A DNA stretch of 64,000 bases, from positions 2,232,001 through 2,296,000 of the forward strand of contig CM065322.1 in assembly GCA_033032175.1 (NCBI GenBank), given 5' to 3'. Below the pieces are notes generated by a model. The model was not told the DNA's origin. It did no database searches and was given only the letters and a program-made list of their open reading frames with translations. Shown piece by piece: positions 53,720 through 64,000 of the stretch. The translations under genes and the position numbers were made by a program. Numbering within the stretch: position 1 is the first letter of the stretch; every line of letters begins with the position of its first letter. The stretch comes from Saturnia japonica. Taxonomy: Eukaryota; Arthropoda; Insecta; Lepidoptera; Saturniidae.

Positions 53720-55480
53720 AAGTCTTTGAAATCGTAACCGGTTTTGATATACTTTTTTTGTATCAAAAGTGACATGATCGAGAGTCTTCTTAGATATGAT
53801 TCAAGAAAATCTGTTCAGCGGTAAGAATATTATCAGCTCTTTTTTGGTTGACGAATGGGAGAGTGAGCAACTTGTTTTAAGTAGTTTTCTTCCACATGTC
53901 TAATCGAGTCGGAATTGGGTATTCCGTTTCTTCAATTATATTACAAGAACGTGGCAATCTTGGATTTGATAATTAACTCCTCACCAACGTAAAGTAGAGA
54001 TATCGTGTTTGGGCTTATTGGAATGACATCGAAATTGGAATGGTCTCAATGAACTGAACAAAAATGAAAACATTGATTTTCAAAAAGTCATTACTTCGTA
54101 ATAATGCATAATTGATACACGGAAGTTTCACTCTTGGATTTAAAATTATCCAAACTATAAGAATAAGCAATATAAAAGGAATGTCACAAAATTGGCTTTC
54201 ATAAAACACTGAGCATCTGTGATTAGTCTCAGCATTTAGACTGATGCTTTCACTTTGCAACTTTATAAAGCGGTGGACTAAAGTCTGAAGGGAGAAAATA
54301 TCTCCTCATAATGTTTGAAGGTTTCTCAGACCAATTATTCTGAGGGTCCGTGATAATGAAAATATAAAAATATTTTTTTTATAAAAACAGCCTTCTGCCT
54401 GGGAGTTATCTTTGTTTTTCTAATGTCGGCGGCTAGAGTAAGCAGAAAAAGAGTTTATCCGTTGACTAATAAAAAAACTGCTAACAGAAGCTAATCTTAT
54501 GATAAAGTATTATATATTATTATTGCATCTTTAATAACGTATTATTAAAGGTCAATTAATACAGTTAACTGTTTACGGACTCTTATATTAATTTATGTAT
54601 AATTGTATTCTGCGTAACTATGTTAATATTCGTTACACTTATGATAAATATGGATATAATTGTAATAACTTAAACTGTGTTAATAATAAACGAAAATGAA
54701 TGTTCTTGGTTTTTATTTTTACTATTTTTTAAAGTAATATTTAAACTTCTTAGAGTCTATCAATTGACCAATGGCATAAGCTTCCCGTGTACAAAATTTC
54801 ATGAGATGAGTTAAATCTGGACATACAAACAGACAGATAGACAAAAATAATTTAATTGCATATTTGTTATCAGTCTCATTCACATATAGCATGTCTATCG
54901 GAAAATTTCGAAAAAACATTACATGTACAGACAGACCTACAGATTATATAGATTTAATATAGATAAAGACTGAGATAACTATTCTACAAAAGGTGGATTA
55001 CAAGCCTAAAAAGCATATACATAATAAAAAAATAACAAAATTTCACACTTCCACAAGTCAGTCTGGTTAACTACTAGCCAATACACGATACAATAATTCG
55101 TAAAATACAAAAGGCAGTACAGACTGAGCGTGTCTCACAAACAGGCTGCGCGGGCGCACGCCGCACACCGCACGCCGTCGATCACAATCGGCCGCATTCA
55201 AATGAGCTGTACCCGAATTTATGACTACGCCAGGCGATGAGTGAGACATTAACCGCAGAGTTAACAATATTATAGAAGCGGCTGTTTACATTTTTTAAAG
55301 TTACACTTTTTTTGGTTTAGTATAGGATGGGGGTTTAGGGTGTAAGGGATGTCAAAATATATCTTTATATCTGAGACACTCAAACCATGCATATCCAGTT
55401 AAATTAATACGACCTGAATGACAGCGGCGAACGTCGTTGGATTATGATTTAGCGGTGGACTTATAAAATTATACTTTTAT
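53720..55480. other. Gene-free DNA with one GC-rich patch
   Basis: 54720-54960 has 'cagacagatagac' tracts typical of Helitron 5' regions. 55125-55200 is GC-rich ('gcgcgggcgcacgccgcacacc') and carries a 66-codon minus-strand frame without a domain. The remainder is AT-rich and unassigned. Confidence 0.35.
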
Positions 55481-56612
55481 ATAACGCTTCTTTCAAAGCT
55501 ACCTTCCTATGGGCTCCCCGAGAATTTATGCAATTGGATCACCAGCATTTTGGCCAATCGGAGCATCAAGGTCGTCGTCGACGGTGCATATTCTGATCCT
55601 AAATTACCCAATGCTGGGGTCCCACAAGGCTGTGTACTGTCTCCAACTCTCTTTCTTCTGCATGTACTTGTTGTAAATCAGCAACATTCATTGCTATGCT
55701 GACGATAGCACTGTGGATGTCTTGTACGCTGGCCGTGCGAATATCTCTCGGGAATACGTCGATGAGAGCCGGAACAAACTTGTGTCTGAAGTTGAGTCTT
55801 TGTTAACTAAAGTCTCGGACTGGGGTCGACTAAACTTAGTCCAGATCAACCCTAAAAAGACACAAGTCTGCGCGTTAACCGCTAAAAAGTCACCATTTTT
55901 CGCAACTCCTCGTTTTGAGAACACTCCTCTGTCTGCCACAGCCAGTATCTGAATTCTTGTTGGCGTAGTCAATTCTAGTGACATCCAGTTCAGTAGTCAG
56001 TTGGAAAGTAAAGTCAAATTGGCCTCAAATAAGTTTGGTGTACTCAGTATCGCCTAAATCTTTATAAGGCACAAATTCGAACCCACATGGAGTATTGTTC
56101 TCATCTCTGGACGGGATCCCCCCAGTACCAGCTACTTCCTTTTGACCGCATTCAGCGTAGGGCGGCTCGAGTTATTGACGATCAAGCTCTTTCCGATCGG
56201 CTTGATCCATTGGCTATGCGTAGAGATGTTAGTTCACTCTGCATCTTCTACTGCATTTATCATGGGGAATGTTCCGAGGAATTGTTTGGATTGATCCTGG
56301 TTGCTGAATTTCACCATCGGACAACGCGACAGAATCGTAAATTCCATCCATACTACCTCGATGTCCAGCGTTCCACAAAAGTGCGTTGGCACTTTTTGCC
56401 TCGCACAACCACGCTGTGGAACCAGCTGTCACCTGAGGTCTTTCCGAGCCGTTATGACCTGATGACCTTCAAGAAGAGAGCTTATTCTTCCCTAAAAGGC
56501 CGGAACGTATCTACGAGCCCTCTGGTGTTGCGGATGTTTGTGAGCGGCGGTGATCACTTTCCATTAGGTGCGCCACCTGCCCGTTTGCTCCTTTCTTATC
56601 ATAAAAAAATAA
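55481..56612 (+). pseudogene. Jockey/CR1-type LINE, reverse transcriptase and C-terminus, broken
   Basis: The 3' 1.1 kb of a non-LTR retrotransposon. Frame 1 from 55490 carries LSKLPSYGLPENL, then NAGVPQGCVLSPTLF (the conserved palm motif). A deletion shifts to frame 2, where CYADDST (55692-55709) holds the catalytic Asp pair, followed by LLTKVSDWGRLN and NPKKTQV. A stop lies at 55950. A third frame from 56087 has MEYCSHLW, RIQRRAARVIDD, YHGECSEELFG, FLPRTTTLWNQLSP and FKKRAYSSLKGR, the typical C-terminus. It ends in 'gcgccacctgcccgtttgc' and an A-rich tail. The endonuclease is missing (5' truncation). It once copied its RNA into DNA at the target site; it is now dead. Confidence 0.88.
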
Positions 56613-57534
56613 AAAATATTAATATAACATTTCATCTATTAATTATTGTATGATAAATGTGTGTTCTATAAATAATTAATAATAATGACTAGTTTAGACA
56701 TTTAATTATTTTTATAAGTATATAGTTTATGCTAATATTTTTTGTAATGAGTTTATACGCTACAAATGGCACAATATGATGCAATTTTTTTTTGTAAATT
56801 TAAGACATGCATTGGACCATATTAAGACAAATGACATGACGAAGTTAGCCATCAATGTAAATAATATGAATTAATTTCAAATTAAAATGAAGTATATTTA
56901 TACATCGTTAAATTATTTTTACACATTAAAAAGTCAGTAAAATTAATTGAAATAATTATCATTAATGGCTAACTTCACTGGTCACGTAGTTTTAACTAAT
57001 CGCTGAATTACATGAACTGACTTCCAATATCTATTCATTTGTTTCGACATTATATTTTGATTATACCTATATTAAAAAATGAAAAATCGCTTCTAGAACA
57101 CTATTAAGTGCACGCGTACTAAGGTTGTACCAATCGCAATATTTAACTAGAAGCCGCCCGACGCTGTCAACGATAACCGGTACGAAGTAGGTGCGAAGCC
57201 GTTACTGGACTCTGGAACACATGATTGTTACATATCGGTACATTTAATATAATAATTATTATGAAGATTTTTATGGCAAAATAATTTGCCATATAGCTTC
57301 TATATAGAACTGCCTTTCTAGAATTACTGTAATGAGACTATTGTGGAATGAACGGTCACTGTCGCCATGTGGTATTTGATTATCGCTAGTATTTTTTTTT
57401 TAATTACCGTTGCAGAAGAATTTGCCATTGCCAAACAAAACATAATACAAAAATAACGTTAGTTAACAAAATAAATACTTCAAAACTGAGTTTTTGGGGG
57501 TTTTTGAAGGCGTGATGGTATGTTATGTTATGTT
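56613..57534. other. Gene-free AT-rich DNA
   Basis: A short GC-richer block at 57150-57215 is unassigned. No gene recognised. Confidence 0.4.
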
Positions 57535-57640
57535 GAACTTTCATGTGGTGGTTTTCATTTTCCATAATAACTGGTTACATGCATTATAAGTTACCGCAAA
57601 AACTCCCTGGATATTTTTTTACTAGGGAGCCGCCATCTTA
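57535..57640 (+). repeat. Family F repeat, partial copy
   Basis: 'catgtggtggttttcattttcc', 'acatgcatta' and 'actagggagccgccat' follow the family F order but with internal loss. Confidence 0.4.
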
Positions 57641-58335
57641 CTTTTGCTTTGTTTGAAAATTATAAGAATAATTAGAAATCACGTGACATCGGTAAGAATA
57701 TTCTAGAACACAGTTGCCATGAAGTAAGATGAAGAAGAATAGAAAATAAATGATACCATTTCATGACGTCATCAATTCTACCTTTGTAAATGGTTTCATG
57801 GTATGTGAATTTAAGAAGAAAAAAAAAGAGAAATCAAAGGGAGCAAATCGATGGAATCCAAGACGACGACTCTTATGTGTGACAATATATTCACGCATCG
57901 GTCCGGCCGAGGTACCCTCGTTATGGGATTTTAATTAAGTTTTAATTTTATCTCGCGGCAACCGTTGTTCAATTCAAGATCTTTTGAATTACTAAATCTT
58001 TCAAAGAAATATAGCTGTGTTTTGGACGTTTAATTGGGTTTCGATTTGAGGTTGTCCGGTGGGATAAAACATCGGTTTTTTTTTGCTTTTAAAGTACAGT
58101 TAGTTCCTGCTCTGATATCTAATGTAATAAGTACAATGTTTGTAATTAAATATTTTAATACGTAATTAAAGGTTGTAACCTTTTTTGTGACTCGACATAC
58201 TGATATAGCAGCGGCATAGACAGTCATATTGATTTCTGCTACTAAAACAGGTTGGACACATATAAATTTATCTCTACTCGGGGCAGTCCGTCTGCTGGAA
58301 TAATACTACTGAAGAAGATTGCGGTCAAATAACCT
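57641..58335. other. Gene-free DNA
   Basis: No gene or repeat recognised. 'cttgtgttgcag' at 58338-58349 resembles an acceptor but precedes LINE sequence. Confidence 0.35.
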
Positions 58336-59131
58336 TGTGTTGCAGGTGTTAAATTAAAAGACCGGATTAGGAATGTGGATATTCGCAAGAAAACAAAGGT
58401 AACTGATGCCTTAACATTTTCGCTACAGAGAAAATGGAAGTGGGCAGGTCACGTGGCGAGATATGATGTTTTTTTTTTTTTTTTTTTTTCTTGGGGGCGA
58501 GCGCAGAGGGCACTCAGCCGCGAAAGTTTTGTGGACGACTCGCACGAGGGTGCCAAAGTGGCCGGACCTCGGCTCGGGCGGTCGTCGCGTTCGCAAATAG
58601 GTCGCGATCTATTCGAATCCCTACACCTACGATTCGAGCTAACTAAATATACACATAGGCACGTTCCCTTCCTCCTGGGAGGAAGGAAGGAACCGTGCGT
58701 ATGTGTATTCAATAATCGGAATGTTTCTACACTAACTAGCGCTAACTAACTAGCGTAAAAAAAGAAAAAAAAAGAAAAAAAAAAAAAGAAAAAAAAAAGG
58801 TCCCTCACAGAACCTATGTACCTGGGGATATGATGACAATAGATGGACTTTAAGATCTGTAAAATGGACTGGGCCATGTGGTAATAGAACGAGAGGCCGG
58901 CCTTGTGTCAGATGGGCCGATGAGATATTGGCGACGGCAGGTCGAAGATGGCTAGATACAGCAACAGACAGAGAAAAGTGGAAGACCTTGGAGGAGGCTT
59001 TTACATAATATTTTAAATGTAATAATTTGCGTTAGTTTTTCATTTTTCATATTTTTATAGTTTCTAATTAGTTTTTAGTCATATTATTTGTTTGGAATTA
59101 AATAAAGCTTTATTATTACTATTATTATTAT
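58336..59131 (+). pseudogene. RTE-clade LINE tail interrupted by SINE-3
   Basis: Before the SINE the frame reads KDRIRNVDIRKKTKVTDA and KWKWAGHVARYD. After it, at 58830, it resumes DDNRWTLRSVKW, RGRPCVRWADEI, AGRRWLDTATDREKW and EEAF before a stop. These are the C-terminal motifs of RTE-type polyproteins. The 3' region holds an AATAAA (59099-59104) and ends in an (ATT)n run (59110-59131). Joined across the insert the tail has no stop, so it was open when the SINE landed. The enzymatic domains are missing. Confidence 0.8.
58469..58826 (-). mobile_element. SINE-3, long copy with a perfect 9-bp duplication
   Basis: A 358-base insert. Both sides carry GATATGATG (58460-58468 and 58827-58835), a target duplication of LINE-mobilised elements. 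It begins with a T run (58469-58489, its inverted A tail). 'cttgggggcgagcgc', 'gggtgccaaagtgg' and 'cggacctcggc' are the reverse complement of 11748-11982. A long imperfect palindrome (58646-58710) and a purine-rich (A4-13 G)n run (58757-58798) lie toward its head. The two overlapping frames (87 and 124 codons) are incidental. Confidence 0.8.
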
Positions 59132-59754
59132 TATAAACTTGTGTTGTGTTCTTGCGGTGAGTACGGTTTCCAGAGCTCCTTGAGGTAGGTGCGTTCAAGG
59201 TCGGCAACGAACTACTAATACCTATTCTATTACTAGCCAAATAGGCTACGGTGATCGCTTAACAATTGTTTGAATTGTCAAGTTTCGTTCAGGCGTAAAT
59301 CTATGGAAATAAATTTTTTATATTTAGTTTAGTTGTTATCAATAGTTAGTAGGTTAGAAAATATACAAAAATACAAGTATTTCAGAATGTTGTAAGAAAG
59401 CTTTATGAAAATATAAATCATCTTACAATTGACCATTTCATTTTTATTACTGAGTACCAGTTTAATTATTTAATGGAGCGTGTATTGCTTGGGCATAGAC
59501 AAATTAAAACAGCTCATAAACTGTAGGAACACAATGTACCATCTTCGCTACCTAAATAGCTTAATATGAAGTTATAGTTCCAAGCAATAAACATTTATGA
59601 GTAAAAATTACTTTCCTTTTATAATTCTGCTATTAACGCTCTCAACGGTATCGTGAAAAAACTAAATACGGCATTACGGATAATGTATTCGTAAACTATG
59701 TAATCATACTAGGCTCTTTGAGCGAAATAAATACAATACAAGTTTTAACAGAAA
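59132..59754. other. Gene-free AT-rich DNA
   Basis: No gene or repeat recognised. Confidence 0.4.
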
Positions 59755-59990
59755 ACAAAGCTAACTTCAATGATTTTGAAGAGTTCTCTAGTGTATCTTC
59801 GAAATGTAAGGTCCAAGACCATTTAAGTTAAATCAAAACCACCCTTGAGTTATACCCTATCTAACAAAAAATGAATCTTTCGAATCGGTTCATAAACAAA
59901 AAAGCTATAGCTGAACATCCATCAAAATAAATTATACATTCGAATTTAGCATCCTCTATCTTTTTTGAAGGCGGTTAAAAACAAAGCCAA
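59755..59990 (-). repeat. Family E repeat, copy 8
   Basis: Inverted copy: 'aacttcaatgattttgaagagttctc', 'gtgtatcttcgaa', 'gaatctttcgaatcggttcataaac', 'gctgaacatccat', 'tacattcgaattt' and 'aggcggttaaaa'. Both inverted ends are recognisable. Confidence 0.6.
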
Positions 59991-60817
59991 ACTTTATAAA
60001 CACCTTTGTTCGCGACATCAAAATTAGCATATAAGAAAAGTAGATTACAACAAAAAAATGTGCCGTAGTAATATCTATTCCCGATTCGTTTTAACATTCG
60101 TCGTTGAACCCAGGAAAGAATGAGACAGCTAACGTTGTACTTGTTCTCGTATGTGGAGTAACATTTTTTTAATGTTAGTGCAATTTTATTAGGTTTAAAG
60201 TTTTAGCCTTGACGTGGGTAATCATAAAACTTTATGTACAGTTGACAGTAGTACGTAAATTTATCTGATAGTATTAAATTATTCACTTGATCCATATATT
60301 GTATTTAAAATTCCATCTTCCTGGTGGTTTAATATCTTTGATTTAATTTGATAAATAATATATTAGGCAAATATAATTTTCCTTTCTATGTTCTGAACAT
60401 ATAACCGCAATATTAGTACTTTCCTGAAATACCAACTGTATATTAGATTAAATAAAAAAGCTTGTGGTAATAAACTCACTTTTGTACATAAACTGATTGT
60501 GCAATAAAATGTTTTGATTTAACTATTTACCTACCTAATGATCTATCTGATTTCACTTTTCTATGGTACTATTTTTCTACTTTACGCTATCGCCTGTACT
60601 GCGGTGTAGGCCAAGCAATAATTGTCAATAGACGATTAACGATGATTATGAATTCCTAGCGTAGAATCTCTTATCTCGTGATAAATTCAAGAGCTATTAG
60701 TGTAACGTTATTTCTGGCTTTTATTTTCTTTTAATTTATATTGATTATTAAGAGTAGCCCAGTGGTCCATCTTGACAGATAAGACTGTGATAGCACGGGA
60801 TTCGATTATGCCAAAAT
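59991..60817. other. Gene-free DNA
   Basis: Around 60752-60800 'gtagcccagtggtcc' and 'cgggattcgatt' look like box A and box B of a degraded tRNA-like repeat. Otherwise unassigned. Confidence 0.35.
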
Positions 60818-61105
60818 TAGGAATAAAGCCATGAGTACTCAGTATGATCGACGTGAGTTCGAATCCCTGCAATGAACCTGAGCTTCCGGTAAACGAAAAC
60901 ATCGTGATGAAACCACAGCATAATGGTAGGGCTTTTTATAATGTCTGCCTGTTTAGCTACCACCCTCGATTTAAAAACATGTCACCAAGCACCAATATGT
61001 GTTCCGGCAGCTGCACTTGAGAGCTAGTCTTTCACTTGGCTTAGTGTGCTAGCATCTTCAAAATCAGGTGAGGAGGTCAGGTGAGATAACGCTAAGCCAA
61101 TATAT
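60818..61105 (+). mobile_element. SINE-2, copy 6
   Basis: 'gatcgacgtgagttcgaatccctgcaatgaacc' (in parts), 'catcgtgatgaaaccacagcata', 'gtagggcttttt', 'tgtgttccggcagctgcacttgagagc' and 'gtcaggtgagata'. It shows good order across the whole body. The head merges with another tRNA-like sequence upstream. Confidence 0.65.
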
Positions 61106-61589
61106 TTAAGCCTTTATAAGGGCTCGAACGCATCTCTTTAATCGTTTCAGTAACTAACATTTTCCTCTTTTTGATTTTTCTTCTTTTTCACGATTAGTTT
61201 CAGACATAAAATTCTCAGATTCATCTCAACGATTAATAAGAAAAGTTTTTTTTTGTTGCAGAAAGACGAAACAACTGTTAAACAGTTTTAAGGTGGAAGT
61301 AGTAAAGAAAATTCGGAAAAATTAATTAATTGCTAAAACTTTAACCATAAAAATATGTATGTTTTTAAAAGCTTAATTAACGAAAAAGGAAACATTATTT
61401 AAAACCAGTCATCATTATAATATCGCTAATAATCTACACAATGGCTCTCTGACTTTGGACAGGGGTACAGTCGCCACTTTTCTGTCTTCACAGCAAAACG
61501 ATGGAACTGCGCCTGACGGTAGGCACAGTACAATTCCAAAACTGTGATGATCACCAAAAGATCAACAATTCATCGGCATTCACCGTTGT
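61106..61589. other. Gene-free DNA
   Basis: No gene or repeat recognised. Confidence 0.35.
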
Positions 61590-61810
61590 CGTGTAGATCC
61601 TCGTAAATAAAAACTAGATACGCACTTGTTGATCGGGAAACGCGACGCATATGGGAATCACTACTGTCAAGGGCTTTTCGCCATATGCATGGTTGATAAT
61701 CATAGTGGCTATGCCATTTTCCTCGTTCGTTACTCAGCAGGGTGTACTGTACAGGTGAGGTTGGCTTGGGTTTCTTAAGTCTTAAGATGATATTTGTCCC
61801 TCTTACAGTA
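61590..61810 (+). repeat. Family J repeat, copy 2
   Basis: 'taaataaaaactagata', 'gggaaacgcgacg', 'gaatcacta' and 'cttaagtcttaagatgatatttg' follow the order of 39210-39440. A minus-strand 85-codon frame is not shared. Confidence 0.4.
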
Positions 61811-61844
61811 GAATTATAAGAGAACAAGACAATTTGTCACAAAA

Positions 61845-62070
61845 AGAAAATCAACTACAATGATTTTGAAGAGTTCCCTGATGTATCTCCGAAGATGACG
61901 ATCCAATGCCAGTGAAATTAAAATGGGACTATCCTTGCGGTGGGGATTCAACAAAAAAGAATCATCCAATCATCCTAATCAGATCATAAATAAAGAAGTT
62001 ATGGCGGAACTTCTATAAACAAATATACATTCGAATTTAGTAACCTTCTTTATTTGATTTTCTAACATAG
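61845..62070 (-). repeat. Family E repeat, copy 9
   Basis: Inverted copy: 'aatcaactacaatgattttgaagagttccctg', 'gtatctccgaagatgacg', 'attaaaatgggac', 'gaatcatcca', 'taaataaagaagttatgg' and 'tacattcgaattt'. The far end is decayed. Confidence 0.55.
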
Positions 62071-64000
62071 TCTAAAGTATAGCACGTTATTGGATATAGA
62101 TATATATACCGACGACACGAAGTAAAATACCATGGACTCTAAGTTACAAAGTTACGAAGTCGGCTCAAGTACTTGTGATCATTACCTCAATGTTTATACC
62201 AGTAATTTTCTCCACCGCTTATGTTCAAGTGAAAACTAAGTTATCTTGAAGTAATGTATCTAAGTGTGCTAGTGTTATGTTACGGTCCAAACGGCACGGC
62301 TTACTGCAGTTTGTACCGCACCGTACTTCAACGAACCAAGCCATCTTACCCTCACAACTGTTATTATTAAAATGAATTTCCTATCTCTCTAACTGTATGT
62401 TTTAACTTTGTATTATATTACAGTGTTTGTGGAGTTTAAAGATCGCTTTTCAGATAAATGTCTGGTGTTTAATTTTATAGCGCTGTTAACTTGTTTTCTA
62501 ACTTGTATCCGATGGATTCAATGTATCATTTGTATTGTAGCTACGTACTGAAGAAGTGATTGTAGATTACGGTATCAACTCTTTAATGAAGACAATTAAT
62601 TTTTTGGATTTAAATTTTTACTAGTGGCTCCGCCGTGGCTACTCAAGCTTTTGCTACGATATAGCAATTTTTTTTAAGATTTCTGAAAGTATTGTTAAAA
62701 ATTCTTATGGCCTATCAATTGCTAATGATCCCGAGTACAAAATTTCATAAAAATCGTTAAATATTCATGACCAGTGTCTATCAGGTTGGAAAAAATTGCA
62801 ATTGTAGAGAGAACGACAGAATTATTAATATATATTATATCATCAGGGGTATTTAAATATGTATGTATATATCTAATTATATAACATAGATGTTTTATTC
62901 ATATAGTATTAATTATATATATTGAGTTTCGATGTTAGTAATATTGTTGGAATGTTAAAATTTGTTGTTTTGGTTTAAATATAATTATTATCGATTGAAT
63001 ATAATTAGAAATAGCGTGATAATTAATAAATCGTAGTTTTCAAAATTTTCTATCATTTAAGATGTATAACTGTATGTATCTGCTTCCGGTTCGTATTTTG
63101 ATGCACTTCTGCCGCAACGTAAGAGAGAAAACGCGCTCAACAATCAACAATGGCGATCCATAAAGGAACAAGCCACGACCGGAAAAAAAGGATACACGTT
63201 ATGTAATTCAGGCAACGACGCAAATGTAAAACTAAATAACTGAACAGTGTTGTAAGAGAATGTGATAATAAAGTTGAAAATCTTTGAAAGACTTTTGAAT
63301 TTTGGCTGCCGCCAATATATTAAACTAGGTATATTATGATGGACTAATTTACTTGGTATTTTCTTACAAAATAATACTTACCTGTATCTATCTACATTCA
63401 TAAATGTATAGTTCTGTCTGTACATGTAAATAATTATATACACAATCTGTTTATGTAAGTATTATAATGAGTTCGAAATAAAACTTTATATCTTAATTCA
63501 ATAAAGGTAATATTATAATAAAATACACGTAGACAACCCTAATAGGAATTAACAGTAATTATACATTGTAAAACCTAAAAAACTAATTAATACCAATGGC
63601 ACAATTTCTAATTAATGTCTGTCCTAGACGTATTTTAAAATAATTGTTATTAATAAAAATAGCGCCAGAACCCTATAAATCATACGAGCCACGTCATAAA
63701 ACATTTCGCATATATTATTTTTTTTCAACACAAAACACAGGAGTGCGCGGTGTCACTTTACTACTGCTTAGCATAAACTCATTATACCCTGTGTTCAACA
63801 TAAATAACTTAAATATGTTGTAATAAAAAGTTCGGCCGTGGGCAGCGCCCTCTAGGGCGTGATACCTAAATTTAATTTATATTGGAAAGAAAGCGTTTTT
63901 TGTAACGCTTGCGTGGTTTCGATGACGTCGTTGATTCGATCCTGCTTGGTCTTTTTTAGATTTTAGTATATCCAATTATCCATGAACCTATGTACCTATA
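62071..64000. other. Gene-free AT-rich DNA to the right edge
   Basis: No gene. GC-richer blocks at 62285-62345 and 63075-63185 are unassigned. No splice-flanked open frame of note. Confidence 0.4.

Noticed and set aside
58375..58749. 124-codon frame joining RTE and SINE-3
   Set aside because: Artificial: it translates the LINE tail into a T run and the inverted SINE.

Overview
The window looks like nuclear DNA of an insect, most likely a lepidopteran (butterfly or moth). It is AT-rich and almost entirely non-coding, and it is packed with repeat types I associate with Lepidoptera: Helitron-like elements with 5' TC and 3' CTAG ends inserted between A and T, tRNA-like SINEs, RTE and Jockey/CR1 LINE tails, and cecropia-type mariners. 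I found no bacterial gene, operon, CRISPR array, canonical tRNA or rRNA gene, and no complete host gene. The species is not determined. Family labels such as 'Helitron A', 'SINE-2' or 'family E' are mine, from comparing copies inside the window; they are not database names.

Layout. 1-12 kb: a broken PIF/Harbinger transposase fragment at the left edge, long AT-rich stretches, a tRNA-like SINE, a Helitron-like copy and two copies of family F. 12-22 kb: stacked repeats, including a Helitron carrying SINE-1, a double palindrome at 13.1-13.4 kb, several LINE tails, and a Helitron that contains part of another. 22.4-23.6 kb: the only intact protein-coding gene, a complete mariner transposon with matching terminal repeats and a TA duplication on each side. 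24-35 kb: LINE fragments, SINEs, a very AT-rich island and otherwise unassigned DNA. 35.9-38.2 kb: a Helitron with a dead mariner and a SINE inside it. 38-53 kb: more Helitrons (several with both ends), SINEs, paired repeats and a GC-rich patch at 48.9 kb. 53-64 kb: an unidentified open frame, a decayed Jockey/CR1 reverse transcriptase, and an RTE tail interrupted by a SINE with a perfect 9-bp target duplication.

The elements form a layered record rather than a pathway. The mariner at 22.4 kb encodes its own transposase and could in principle act on its own ends. Helitrons and SINEs would depend on proteins made elsewhere, since no Rep/helicase gene is present and none of the LINE copies is intact. 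The nesting gives relative ages: SINE-1 entered Helitron A before that composite spread, SINE-3 later hit an RTE copy, a SINE-2 copy and a family-K copy, and the two mariners landed in Helitrons. Of the less familiar repeats, family L (GC-rich, palindromic, two copies), the 13.1-13.4 kb double palindrome, the inverted pair around 18.9 and 26.5 kb and the open frame at 53.5 kb are the parts I could not assign to anything known.
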